A stretch of 64,000 bases of DNA from Leptospira noumeaensis (GTDB lineage Bacteria > Spirochaetota > Leptospiria > Leptospirales > Leptospiraceae): positions 1,426,001 to 1,490,000 of the forward strand of contig NZ_RQFK01000026.1 of NCBI RefSeq assembly GCF_004770765.1, read 5' to 3'. This document shows positions 41,567 through 50,346 of this stretch, in pieces. A program made the position numbers and the translations under genes. Below the pieces are notes generated by a model. The model did not search any database and was not told where the DNA came from. It saw only the letters and a program-made list of their open reading frames with translations. The first letter of the stretch is position 1. Every line of letters begins with the position of its first letter.

Positions 41567-43453
41567 TCAAACGGCAACAACTACAGATTCAAAAGCCGGT
41601 AATGTAACTTCAAAATGACCGCCAATGATCCTAAGGTTTACCATTGTGCCTGTCCAGAAATCCAAAAAGGGTTCCTTGGTTTTTAAACCTTGGGGAACAG
41701 CGACTCGAATGGTTTTTTCTTCTTCCGTTGGATTCCAAATTCCAAGGTAACCGGCTGGATTGTACATCGCATTTGGAAACTCTTCCTCGAAAATCCCGAT
41801 AGGAATCGGAGTATATGCCTGACATTCCCGATTCAACTGGAAGGCCTTTTTTAAGAGATCCAAACGATCCATTTCTAATTTAGTGAGGTCATCAGAAACG
41901 AGTAACATTCCACCTGACACTGCCATGACGGAGGCCATCATTTTGGTTTGTGCTTCGTTCATTTTATTTCTTTTTTTGCGAACAAGTAAACAATCGGGAT
42001 CATTCAGCCAAAGATGTCTGTGCATTGATGAACGAGTGATGTCATTGATCAGAGCCGTTCTTGTACAAAGGGCATTTCTATCTTTTAGGAAAACACGAAG
42101 TTTTTCTGGATACCAAAAAGGGGCAACGTCACAAGAAATTCGCATTCCATCAAAAATTCCGACCGATGGCAACATGGGTGCCCCACATCCAAGTAAAAAT
42201 GTGTTTTTACCGACCGTTTTACGAATCAGTTCTAATGCATTTCTATATCGTGCTTGTGGCGATAAACTTTTGTTATATACATCACCAGGAAGGAGACCCG
42301 CATATAAAAAATCCAATTTTAGGTAAGGGTATCCCCATTCTTTCACAATGGTTGAAAAAACTTTTTCTAAATAAGCAAGGGCGGTAGGATGGGTAATATC
42401 CAGTGCATAGGTATAACCTTTTCCCCAAAGAGGTTGGTAGATGGCAGGAACAGGTTTTCCGTTTTGGTCTTTGAGGATGGCCTCTGGGTATTTACGAAAG
42501 AATTCTGATTTTTTTCGCACGAGAAAAGGGGCAAGCCAGATCCCAGGTTTTAATCCCACACGTTTGATTTCGTCAGCAAGGATTCTCATTCCACCTGGAA
42601 ATTTTTCGTTGGGAACAAGCCAATCTCCAATTTCTTTTTGGTATCCATCATCAATCTGAAAGAACTCAAAAGGTAAGTTTAGCTCTCTAACTTTTGTTAA
42701 GTTGTCTAAAATTGTTTTTTGGTCAATTTTTGTGTAATAATAATACCAAGAACACCAACCTGTTGGAACTTTTTTTGGTAAATTGCTCGGGCCTTCTTTT
42801 TTTCCCAGTTCTTCAAAGTATTTGGCCAGTTTGATTTCTGGATTTCCTTTGAATGGAAGGATTTTGATTTTTGCGATGCTGAGTTTTGCATTGGGCCTGA
42901 GGTCAGGCAAACAATGTATATCGTAAATGACTTTAACAGATGTTACAACTCCATTCTCTCCCAAGACCACTTCGAATTTGGTTCCGAATTCTCCTTGTTC
43001 GATCGGAGCATACAAAACTCCATTTCCTGATTCTCTATTAAAAACTAGAGTGAGATATTCTGAGATAAACTTTCCCACTTTCGATTCATGTTTAGAATAA
43101 ATATTCTCTTGAGAGTATTGTAAAAAAGATAAAAACGGAGGTTTGTCAACGGAGGTACTTTCCACCTTTCTCGAAATGGACCAAGACTGGTATCCATGTT
43201 GGAAGAGGTTGTATCCGTCACCTTCCGGAAGGATGGACAATTCCAATTCCAAATGGTCTACAGAAAATCCCACTTCGGGCCTTGTGGATTCCCGCCAAAT
43301 GAGTTTGGGACTAAGGATTGTACCTGTTTTGGTATCAGTGGCCTGTGGAAGTAAAAGTTCGAATTTTTTACATTCGGATTGGTAAACACCTGCCTTTACA
43401 GGAAGGAAGTTAGAAATAGTGACGGAATTATGAACTCTGTATTGAATTTTCAT
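41567..43453 (-). CDS. Alpha-galactosidase, glycoside hydrolase family 36-like
   Basis: A 628-residue cytosolic enzyme. N-terminal beta-sandwich domain (to about residue 250), then a TIM barrel: VPTGWCSWYYYYTKI, FFQIDDGYQKEIGDW, GLKPGIWLAPFLV, the nucleophile Asp in YPYLKLDFLYAG and the acid/base Asp in GMRISCDVAPFW, then a C-terminal beta domain. Melibiase-type enzymes release alpha-galactose from oligosaccharides. No signal peptide is visible, and no sugar transporter is adjacent. Divergent from the RNase D-like gene. Confidence 0.88.
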   Translation of the reverse strand: MKIQYRVHNSVTISNFLPVKAGVYQSECKKFELLLPQATDTKTGTILSPKLIWRESTRPEVGFSVDHLELELSILPEGDGYNLFQHGYQSWSISRKVESTSVDKPPFLSFLQYSQENIYSKHESKVGKFISEYLTLVFNRESGNGVLYAPIEQGEFGTKFEVVLGENGVVTSVKVIYDIHCLPDLRPNAKLSIAKIKILPFKGNPEIKLAKYFEELGKKEGPSNLPKKVPTGWCSWYYYYTKIDQKTILDNLTKVRELNLPFEFFQIDDGYQKEIGDWLVPNEKFPGGMRILADEIKRVGLKPGIWLAPFLVRKKSEFFRKYPEAILKDQNGKPVPAIYQPLWGKGYTYALDITHPTALAYLEKVFSTIVKEWGYPYLKLDFLYAGLLPGDVYNKSLSPQARYRNALELIRKTVGKNTFLLGCGAPMLPSVGIFDGMRISCDVAPFWYPEKLRVFLKDRNALCTRTALINDITRSSMHRHLWLNDPDCLLVRKKRNKMNEAQTKMMASVMAVSGGMLLVSDDLTKLEMDRLDLLKKAFQLNRECQAYTPIPIGIFEEEFPNAMYNPAGYLGIWNPTEEEKTIRVAVPQGLKTKEPFLDFWTGTMVNLRIIGGHFEVTLPAFESVVVAV

Positions 43454-43507
43454 CTTGGAAAAATCTATTTGATGATTTTGTTAGGGTAGTTTCCATAGTA
43501 AGCCATT

Positions 43508-44146
43508 ATGACCCAAAAACGTTCAACTATAAAACCAGTCGTCTTACAAGGAGATCTGAACGAAGAATTTTTTGAAGCCTTTAAGAAGGATGACCGGTTG
43601 TCTGTGGATTGTGAAATGATGGGACTCAATCCCAGAAGGGACAGACTCTGTGTTGTACAAATTTCCGATTCTAAAAATAAAGTCGCTCTTGTGCAAATTC
43701 TACCAGGACAAACAGAAGCTCCGAATATCCAAAAATTATTTGAATCCAAAGATATCACAAAGATTTTCCATTTTGCAAGGATGGACATGACCTTCCTTCG
43801 CGCAAGACTCGGGATCAAAGTAAAAAATGTGTTTTGTACAAAAATTGGAAGCAAACTTGCTCGAACTTACACCGATAAACACGGGTTAAAGGAATTAATC
43901 CGCGAATTTTTTGAAGAAAACATCGATAAAAAAAATCAAAGTTCGGATTGGGGAAAAAAGATCCTTACCAAAGACCAAGTGGATTATGCATCGACAGATG
44001 TTCGGTTTTTAATTGCCCTTGAGTCCATCCTCACTGAGATGATGATTCGCGAAAACAGGTTTGCTCTTGCCGAACGTTGTTTTGCCTTTTTAGAAACCCA
44101 AGTCGAACTGGATCTTTTGGAAGTATCAAATCTTTTTGAACACTGA
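43508..44146 (+). CDS. Ribonuclease D-like 3'-5' exonuclease
   Basis: A 212-residue DEDDy exonuclease. The catalytic acids are visible: SVDCEMMGLNPRRDRL (Asp, Glu), FHFARMDMTFLRARLG (Asp) and the Tyr-Asp of DYASTDVRFLIALE. RNase D normally has C-terminal HRDC domains (about 375 residues); here only the exonuclease domain is present, as in other short bacterial family members. The stop overlaps the start of radA by one base (TGATG), a coupling that suggests nucleic-acid repair or processing in the same operon. Confidence 0.9.
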   Translation: MTQKRSTIKPVVLQGDLNEEFFEAFKKDDRLSVDCEMMGLNPRRDRLCVVQISDSKNKVALVQILPGQTEAPNIQKLFESKDITKIFHFARMDMTFLRARLGIKVKNVFCTKIGSKLARTYTDKHGLKELIREFFEENIDKKNQSSDWGKKILTKDQVDYASTDVRFLIALESILTEMMIRENRFALAERCFAFLETQVELDLLEVSNLFEH

Positions 44147-45513
44147 TGGCAAAAAAACAACTCCCCCAATACCAATGTAAGTCCTGCGGGGATAGTTTCA
44201 GTCGTTGGGCTGGAAAATGTCCCACTTGCGGGGAATGGAACCAAATCGAAGAAGTGGCAAACACTTCTTCGGGTAGATTTGATTCTCCCAACTTTCAAAA
44301 ACCGAAAGATAGAAAATACACAGATCCTAAATCCATTGGTTCCGTGGTGAGCGATGCTCACTTTCGCACAACAACAGGATTTAGCGAATTGGATTTGGTT
44401 CTTGGTGGTGGGATTGTTCCAGGCAGTTTGGTGTTAGTTGGTGGAGAACCTGGGGTTGGAAAATCCACACTAGTTTTGGAAATTGCGAAAAACATTGCAA
44501 ACGAAGGTTCTGTTTTATACATTTCAGGGGAGGAATCTGCTTCCCAAATTGGACTTCGTGCCAAACGGATGGGTGTCACTTCCGAAAACATTTTGTTATC
44601 CTCAGAAGTGTATGCGGAAAATATTTCGCAAATGATTTCTGACTTAAAACCAAAAGTTGTTTTTGTCGATTCCATCCAAACCATCTTAAAAGAAAGTTTA
44701 GTCAACCAAGCGGGAACCATCACACAATTACGCGAGTCCTCTCAAATTTTTTTGGAAACCGCCAAACGTACGTCAGTTCCTATTTTTCTCATTGGGCATA
44801 TCACCAAAGAAGGCCAAATTGCTGGCCCAAAAGTTTTGGAACATTTAGTCGATACCGTTTTGTATTTTGAAGGAGATCGGTTTAACTATTACCGTATCCT
44901 ACGTGCCGTCAAAAATAGATTTGGTGCCGTAGGTGACACTGCCATTTTTGAAATGGTATCGGGCGGACTCAAACAAGTCCTCGACCGCCATCGTTTGTTC
45001 ATCTCTCCCGAGTCAGAAGAAAGATCTGGTAGTGTTTTGTCTTCCGTGATGGAAGGCTCTCGTGCAATCAGTGTAGAAGTACAAGCCCTTGTTACAAAAA
45101 CATCTTATGGACAAGCGCGTCGTATGGCAGAAGGGTTAGACAACCGCCGTGTGATTTTACTTTCTGCGGTGCTAGAGAAGTATTTAGGATTCCCTCTTTC
45201 TGAATCGGACATCTTCAGCAATCTTGCCGGTGGGCTTAGCATCGACGAACCAAGTCTCGACTTGGCCATTGCTGCATCCATAGCCTCTTCGTTTAAAGAC
45301 AAACCAGTTTCGAGAGAAATTGGATTTCTCGGAGAGGTGGGACTTTCAGGAGAAGTGAGAAGTGTGGGGCAAATCAGCCTCCGACTCAAAGAACTGGCAG
45401 GCATTGGAATTTCGAAGGTGTACATTCCGCAAGGAAACTTCAAAGAAGTAGAAGGTCTTTTTTCTTCTTTGGAACTCGTTCCAGTCAAACACTTACAAGA
45501 GTTAGGTTTTTAG
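44146..45513 (+). CDS. radA: DNA repair protein RadA
   Basis: Promotes branch migration during recombination. A 455-residue protein with the N-terminal zinc finger CKSCGDSFSRWAGKCPTCGE, Walker A GGEPGVGKST, the RadA-specific KNRFG motif in RAVKNRFGAVG, and a C-terminal Lon-protease-like domain (GGLSIDEPSLDLAIAASIAS, GEVGLSGEVRSVGQI). Length matches the family (about 455-460). Translationally coupled to the RNase D-like gene. Confidence 0.97.
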   Translation: MAKKQLPQYQCKSCGDSFSRWAGKCPTCGEWNQIEEVANTSSGRFDSPNFQKPKDRKYTDPKSIGSVVSDAHFRTTTGFSELDLVLGGGIVPGSLVLVGGEPGVGKSTLVLEIAKNIANEGSVLYISGEESASQIGLRAKRMGVTSENILLSSEVYAENISQMISDLKPKVVFVDSIQTILKESLVNQAGTITQLRESSQIFLETAKRTSVPIFLIGHITKEGQIAGPKVLEHLVDTVLYFEGDRFNYYRILRAVKNRFGAVGDTAIFEMVSGGLKQVLDRHRLFISPESEERSGSVLSSVMEGSRAISVEVQALVTKTSYGQARRMAEGLDNRRVILLSAVLEKYLGFPLSESDIFSNLAGGLSIDEPSLDLAIAASIASSFKDKPVSREIGFLGEVGLSGEVRSVGQISLRLKELAGIGISKVYIPQGNFKEVEGLFSSLELVPVKHLQELGF

Positions 45514-45535
45514 ATTTAGAGATTAGTCTTCCTTT

Positions 45536-46396
45536 TTAAGGACAAACTGTAATTTCTTCTATTCTTAAATCATCGTTGTAAATGGTTCCAGCACTGACCG
45601 TTGGTGAAGCATAGAGTCCAAAGTGAGCTTGTTCTAATACACCGCAGCCTCCAGAAACATTGGCGGTTGAAATCAAAGTTCCATCCATCCACACTTTTGC
45701 CATTCCTCCCGAAGGAGAAAAGTCAAGGCAGGTTGTGAGTTTTGTCCACTGCCTTTGTGGAAAACTTGTATTTGTGTTTTGAAATGTATGTTGGCTTTGA
45801 TTGTGGTAAGGAACATGCATTAAATAAGCATAATTCTTTGAATCTATATTCACAAGAACCACTCGCCTCCATTGGTCGCTGGGATCTGCTGAAAAAGTCG
45901 CAAAACTGAACCAGTCGGCACTATTCGGTAGGCTCATATCCAAATAGGCATAAAACTCAACTAGGACTGGTGTTTTAAATCCACCTGACGGAAGTTTGTT
46001 GAGCTGGATAGTAGGATACCCTCTATGGTTACAATTTTGTGGATAAAAACAACTGGGACCTACTGACAAGATAGATGCTTTATGGGAATATGTGCCTGTA
46101 CGTTTTTGTTCCGTACTTTGTCCATGAGTGGCTACCGATTGGTAAGGTGAGGGAACAATATAGAAGGAAGAAAATTCGGAAACCGACTCAAAGCTAGTTT
46201 GAAAGATCCTTCCTTGTTGGGTTTTCGTCAATTGTTCGCTCGTGCAAGAGATGGTCGTGGCTGCTTGGTAAGCCAGTAAGGTTCCTGCTAAAATCTCCGT
46301 TGTTTTGTCTTCTGCATTTTTTTGGCACTGGACAAGTTGTGTGGTTAGTCCCAAACAAATTCCCAAAAGAAAGAAGCGTTGCGATTGGTTATTCAT
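45536..46396 (-). CDS. Lipoprotein with concanavalin-like (LamG-type) fold
   Basis: A 286-residue exported protein. ATG 46396 is preceded by TGGGAAAA; further in-frame starts (46405, 46408) add little. Signal RFFLLGICLGLTTQLVQC with lipobox-like end. The mature part is beta-rich and shows polysaccharide-lyase/LamG-like patterns: PVLVEFYAYLDMSL, WFSFATFSADPSDQWRRVVL and QRQWTKLTTCLDFSPSGGMA, then AKVWMDGTLISTANVSGG, which is the typical end of a carbohydrate-binding jellyroll. Paired cysteines (two near residues 230 and 255) may form a disulfide. Probably binds sugars at the cell surface; not proven. Confidence 0.68.
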   Translation of the reverse strand: MNNQSQRFFLLGICLGLTTQLVQCQKNAEDKTTEILAGTLLAYQAATTISCTSEQLTKTQQGRIFQTSFESVSEFSSFYIVPSPYQSVATHGQSTEQKRTGTYSHKASILSVGPSCFYPQNCNHRGYPTIQLNKLPSGGFKTPVLVEFYAYLDMSLPNSADWFSFATFSADPSDQWRRVVLVNIDSKNYAYLMHVPYHNQSQHTFQNTNTSFPQRQWTKLTTCLDFSPSGGMAKVWMDGTLISTANVSGGCGVLEQAHFGLYASPTVSAGTIYNDDLRIEEITVCP

Positions 46397-46565
46397 TTTT
46401 CCCATCAAAGTCTATAGACGAACTAAGTTTGTCGGAACAGTCGTCCATTTTGTTTGCCCCATTTCTTTGCGGTAAGTACTAAAAATCTTATCCAAGAAGG
46501 GAGAACATGCAGTGTTAACCAAGAACATTGTTCCGAAACATTTGACCTAAAATTGCCATAAGTTA

Positions 46566-46596
46566 TTGACTGGTGTCACTAATATGAACTTATATT
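46566..46596 (+). promoter_or_regulatory. Candidate promoter of the lipase gene
   Basis: TTGACT (46566-46571) and TATATT (46591-46596) with a long 19-bp spacer (TTATAT one base earlier gives 18). An AGGTG ribosome binding site follows 5 bp before ATG 46627. Confidence 0.45.
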
Positions 46597-46626
46597 GTAA
46601 AAAAACATAGAAAGTTCAGGTGAAAT

Positions 46627-47538
46627 ATGAAAAAGAAATTCTTGATCGGGTTTTTAGCGACCCTTCTCTCCGTCCCCACCTCCGGTCTGTTTGCCGGTCC
46701 TCTTGATGGTCAGTGCATCGCACTGGTTCATGGAATCCTTGGTTTTGATGATACCCAAGGTCTCGCTGGCGGACTAGTAAAGTATTGGGGAGGCCTTGAC
46801 GGTTATCTTCGTAGCCAAGGTGCAAAAGTCACCACTCCTGGAAGTTCGGCTACAAATTCCATTCCTACTCGCGCAAGCCAGATCCAATCTTCTGTAACAA
46901 CTTGGATGACAGCAAACGGTTGTTCTAAGGTTCATTTGATGGGCCATAGCCAAGGTGGACTTGTTATTCGTTATATGGTATCCAATCTTGGATTTAACGG
47001 AAAAACACAAACGGTTACTACCATCAACTCTCTTCACCAAGGAGCACCTATGGCTGATATCGTTCTTGGAGTGATTCCTGGTTGGTTACAACCATTCGCA
47101 AATTCCGCACTTAGTTTACTTGCAAAATTAGTTTACCGTGACGGTCGTCCACAAGACGTAATCGCTATGGGAAATTCACTGACTGTAAGTTATGTGAAGA
47201 CATTTAATGCAAACTCACCTAACAAATCAGGAATCAAATACTACTCATACGGAAGTGAAATGGCTTGGGCAGATCTAATCCAACACCCAATCATGGCACT
47301 CACTCACCCAATCACTTGGGCAGGTGGATTGTTTTATGGTTTAGGCGGAGGTAACGATGGTGTGGTTCCATTGAACTCTCAAAAATGGGGAACTTGGAAA
47401 GGAACACCTTCTTCTTATTGGTTTGCAACAGGAATTGACCACTTACAAGCTACAAACTTGGCTTGGAGCGGACAAAACTACTATGATGTGCAAGGTCATT
47501 ACTTAAACATTGCTAAAAACGCAAAAGCTGGTTTATAA
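46627..47538 (+). CDS. Secreted triacylglycerol lipase (Pseudomonas-type, family I)
   Basis: A 303-residue secreted lipase. Signal peptide KKKFLIGFLATLLSVPTSGL, cleaved probably after LFAG. Catalytic Ser in HLMGHSQGGLVIRY, Asp in LGGGNDGVVPLNSQKWG and His in GIDHLQATN; the oxyanion region is LVHGILGFDD. Family I.1/I.2 lipases need a dedicated foldase, and the next gene encodes one. A strong terminator separates the two genes, and the foldase seems to have its own promoter. Its natural role may be the use of fatty acids, the main carbon source of Leptospira, from lipids. Confidence 0.93.
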   Translation: MKKKFLIGFLATLLSVPTSGLFAGPLDGQCIALVHGILGFDDTQGLAGGLVKYWGGLDGYLRSQGAKVTTPGSSATNSIPTRASQIQSSVTTWMTANGCSKVHLMGHSQGGLVIRYMVSNLGFNGKTQTVTTINSLHQGAPMADIVLGVIPGWLQPFANSALSLLAKLVYRDGRPQDVIAMGNSLTVSYVKTFNANSPNKSGIKYYSYGSEMAWADLIQHPIMALTHPITWAGGLFYGLGGGNDGVVPLNSQKWGTWKGTPSSYWFATGIDHLQATNLAWSGQNYYDVQGHYLNIAKNAKAGL

Positions 47539-47552
47539 AAACCCGCTTACAA

Positions 47553-47580
47553 AAGCCGGATATACATCCGGCTTTTTTTA
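47553..47580 (+). terminator. Rho-independent terminator after the lipase gene
   Basis: AAGCCGGA (47553-47560), loop TATACA, TCCGGCTT (47567-47574) and a T run to 47579. Perfect 8-bp stem. Confidence 0.9.
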
Positions 47581-47600
47581 TTCCTAAACAATTTCAAATC

Positions 47601-47628
47601 TTGATTCCACATTAGGTTTTTATACATT
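47601..47628 (+). promoter_or_regulatory. Candidate promoter of the lipase foldase gene
   Basis: TTGATT (47601-47606), 16-bp spacer, TACATT (47623-47628). The predicted transcript start falls within a few bases of ATG 47633 and there is no ribosome binding site, so the mRNA may be leaderless. Confidence 0.45.
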
Positions 47629-47632
47629 CAGA

Positions 47633-48652
47633 ATGGATTTTAAAAAAATTATTATCATCATAGTTATCGTTTTTATTTTTCTCTTGGGTATTCTTTACTT
47701 CTTAAAACAAGACTCTTCCTCACAGACAAAAAAAACATTGAGTCCAGAAGAACAAATGGCAATGGAGAGAATCTCTCCTCTCGGAACCGGGGAAGGGTTT
47801 TGGGACGAAGCCATCTCTCCATTTCGTGAAGATCGGGCGAAACCTTATTTAGAATTGTTAGATGAATTGAAATCAGGAAAAATCAATTTTGTTTGGGAGG
47901 TTTGGGCACTCCGTCGTAAATGCAAAGCAGAATATACGCCAGACCAATGTAATGCAACCATCATTGCTTATATTGAAGCCGAATATGAATCACCAGACAA
48001 AGAAAAAGTGAAAGATTTGTTTTTATCGTATTTTCGTTATGAAGAAGAGTATAGAAAATGGGAACAACCAACAGACCTATCCTTCGTTGAACTATATGAA
48101 AAAATCAAAGCCAAACGAAGAGATGTTTTAAATGATAAAGCAGATTTGATTTTTGGAATGGAAGAATCACAAGTTTCTTTTTTAGAAGGCAGTCAAAATT
48201 TTATCAAACAATCGGCAAACTTACCCGCAGAACAACGTGTGAAACAGTTCGAAGACCTAAAGAAAAAAACATACGGAACGTATTACGATTCTCTCGTTTC
48301 TAGAGAAGATAAATTTGATCATTATCAAATGGAAATGAGTCTTCGTGATAAAGAGTATAACGCGATTTCTGATCCAAAAGAAAAAGAAAAATATCTAAAT
48401 CGTATTGAAACCAAATACTTTGGAAAAGAACGTGCTGCCAATTTGGCTGAGGAAAGAGCAAAGGAATCTAAATTCCAAGAGTCGATTTCTAAGTATGAAT
48501 CGAAAGAAAAGGAATTTTTGCGAGAGAATGCAAGTCTTTCAGCTTCTGAAAAGGAAAAGAAACTCAAAGAAATACGGATTCAATATCTTGGTTCTGAAGA
48601 AGAAGCGGATGCTTATATCAGAAGGAAAAATATAGAGGAAGCGGGAAAATAA
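47633..48652 (+). CDS. Lipase-specific foldase (lipase chaperone, Lif/LifO)
   Basis: A 339-residue protein with an N-terminal membrane anchor (about residues 5-24), then a helical, highly charged body, as in steric chaperones of family I lipases. Family-like segments: SPLGTGEGFWDEAISPFRED (mini-domain region), LFLSYFRYEEEYRKW (RxxFDY-type motif region) and AKRRDVLNDKADLIFGMEES. It holds the lipase during folding in the periplasm. Placed right after the lipase gene. Charged heptads in the last 100 residues suggest extended helices. A terminator overlaps its stop. Confidence 0.82.
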   Translation: MDFKKIIIIIVIVFIFLLGILYFLKQDSSSQTKKTLSPEEQMAMERISPLGTGEGFWDEAISPFREDRAKPYLELLDELKSGKINFVWEVWALRRKCKAEYTPDQCNATIIAYIEAEYESPDKEKVKDLFLSYFRYEEEYRKWEQPTDLSFVELYEKIKAKRRDVLNDKADLIFGMEESQVSFLEGSQNFIKQSANLPAEQRVKQFEDLKKKTYGTYYDSLVSREDKFDHYQMEMSLRDKEYNAISDPKEKEKYLNRIETKYFGKERAANLAEERAKESKFQESISKYESKEKEFLRENASLSASEKEKKLKEIRIQYLGSEEEADAYIRRKNIEEAGK

Positions 48653-48665
48653 ATCCCGCTTTTAT
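48641..48665 (+). terminator. Rho-independent terminator after the foldase gene
   Basis: GCGGGA (48641-48646) pairs with TCCCGC (48654-48659), followed by TTTT. The hairpin includes the TAA stop codon in its loop. Confidence 0.75.
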
Positions 48666-48697
48666 AACTAACTATCTAATCAACAAATCGATTTGAA

Positions 48698-49657
48698 TTA
48701 ATCGTTTTTACTTACCTTTTGGCGTTCGGGCGTGGGTTCGGATTTGTATTTTTCGTATGCAGTCATTGTGTCGATGTATTCATTTCCTGCATTCCAAACA
48801 ATAAATCCATGTCCTAGTGAATCTTTTGCTCCTTGCATTTGCACTTTGATATAGTCGGTATAACTTAGTTTACTTGGGCCAACCATCATGTTGAATCCTT
48901 GTACCCAAGCGATGGCTTTTGTTCCTTGTTTGGCCCTTTTGACTGTAAGGTCTAGCCCATCTTTGATGGTTCCATACGGATCGGCCACACGTTTGGTTAG
49001 TCCATAAAAATGTGATGGATACAACATAGGATAAAGTCCATTCAGTTCTTCACTAAAAGGTTCCACTTTTTGTCCAATCACATCGTTTTCGATGAAGGGA
49101 ACTCTTCCAAATACATCAGCAGTCCAACGAGTGTCCTTGGAACAACTGTCTTTGGTTTTTTCTTTATGGTCTTTGATGATTCCGAGAATAGACTCGTAAC
49201 GTTTTTCATAACTCATACTGAAGTTGGTTCCGCCATCAGCATATCGGATATAATCCAATTGAATTTCGGGGAATCCTAATTCACAAGCCTTGCGAATCGA
49301 CTTCTGAATGGTAACCATCAAGTTAGCGTTAGGTGCTTTTTCTGTCAGTCCACCTTCAAAGTTCACAACTCTTGCAACCATATAAAAACCGAGTGCTTTG
49401 GCTTCTGCCACTTGTTCTGGAGTGGGTGGGTGCGGTTGGATATCGACTACTGCCGTATTCATTCCTGCGTCCTTCATGACTTGAAAAAGCAAACTCCAAC
49501 GTTTTTTATCACGAATGGTTTTGGTATTGATATAAAGACCTTCGATAAAATCGGGTGTGATTCCAGAAGAATCTGCATTTTGCCTTTTTTCGATATTGGA
49601 TGTCGATTGGCAGGAGAAAAAGAATAGAAGTAGGATGGAGACAGTGAGTTGTTTCAT
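48698..49657 (-). CDS. Lipoprotein with DUF4015 putative glycoside hydrolase domain
   Basis: A 319-residue protein from ATG 49657. Signal MKQLTVSILLLFFFSC with lipobox. The mature part fits DUF4015, a TIM-barrel family related to alpha-amylase-like hydrolases: GLYINTKTIRDKKRW, MNTAVVDIQPHPP, ALGFYMVARVVNF, FPEIQLDYIRYADGG (candidate acidic residue), YPMLYPSHFYG and AIAWVQGFNM. No reaction has been shown for the family to my knowledge. The upstream in-frame residues are not family-like and are left out. Divergent from a hypothetical gene. Confidence 0.8.
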   Translation of the reverse strand: MKQLTVSILLLFFFSCQSTSNIEKRQNADSSGITPDFIEGLYINTKTIRDKKRWSLLFQVMKDAGMNTAVVDIQPHPPTPEQVAEAKALGFYMVARVVNFEGGLTEKAPNANLMVTIQKSIRKACELGFPEIQLDYIRYADGGTNFSMSYEKRYESILGIIKDHKEKTKDSCSKDTRWTADVFGRVPFIENDVIGQKVEPFSEELNGLYPMLYPSHFYGLTKRVADPYGTIKDGLDLTVKRAKQGTKAIAWVQGFNMMVGPSKLSYTDYIKVQMQGAKDSLGHGFIVWNAGNEYIDTMTAYEKYKSEPTPERQKVSKND

Positions 49658-49743
49658 GGTAGTAATGACAAGATTTTGACTGTGTTCGGAAAATTCAAAT
49701 CGAATCGATTGACGAAAATGACTGGTCATAAGAAAATTTGGGC

Positions 49744-50307
49744 ATGTTAGAAATTTCCAATGACTTCAATTTAAAATCTTACGGTCGATTTCCAGAGGAA
49801 CTATCAGATTCAAAAAGTTTTAAAGACCGAATGGTGGAAGTTTCCCGTCTCTTCCAGACTATGGGTGAATCGTATTTAGAACATTTGGGAGATGATTCTA
49901 AAATTAGTGGATCTGAGAAAAAGAATCTTATAGAACATCTGGAAAATATTTTACTGGTTCTTGTGATGCTTCGAAAAATTGATTTTTCCCCTCTCGATGA
50001 AGAAACTTACATTCGAAAGGATAGGGGTTTATTCGAAATAAGATTGCGGTTTACGGATGGATCGGTTTGGGAACTCACAGGTTCCATTCGACCGGAATAC
50101 AAAATGAAACAAAGATTATTCAAAGAGTGGTTTAATACTTCTTTTTCAAACGATATCAAAACATTTTATGCGATTTATGGAAATGCAGGAATGGATAAAA
50201 TCATTACTCCGGAAGAAAAAATTCAAATCACAAAACAAATCGATCGTATCATTGCAGAAATTGTGGAAATGATTGTGTACATTGAAAGGTTTATGTTGTT
50301 TCAATAA
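49744..50307 (+). CDS. Conserved hypothetical protein
   Basis: A 187-residue soluble protein I do not recognise. No signal or membrane segment. The first half is helical (LIEHLENILLVLVMLRKI), then a beta pattern FEIRLRFTDGSVWELTGSI, then a helical C-terminus ending in IAEIVEMIVYIERFML. It starts at ATG 49744 (TTG 49738 also possible), and its stop is 39 bp before the second HDAC-like gene on the same strand, so co-transcription is likely. Confidence 0.7.
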   Translation: MLEISNDFNLKSYGRFPEELSDSKSFKDRMVEVSRLFQTMGESYLEHLGDDSKISGSEKKNLIEHLENILLVLVMLRKIDFSPLDEETYIRKDRGLFEIRLRFTDGSVWELTGSIRPEYKMKQRLFKEWFNTSFSNDIKTFYAIYGNAGMDKIITPEEKIQITKQIDRIIAEIVEMIVYIERFMLFQ

Positions 50308-50346
50308 AAGATTCAGGTAAATGAGAAAGAGTAAGATGGAGGACAA

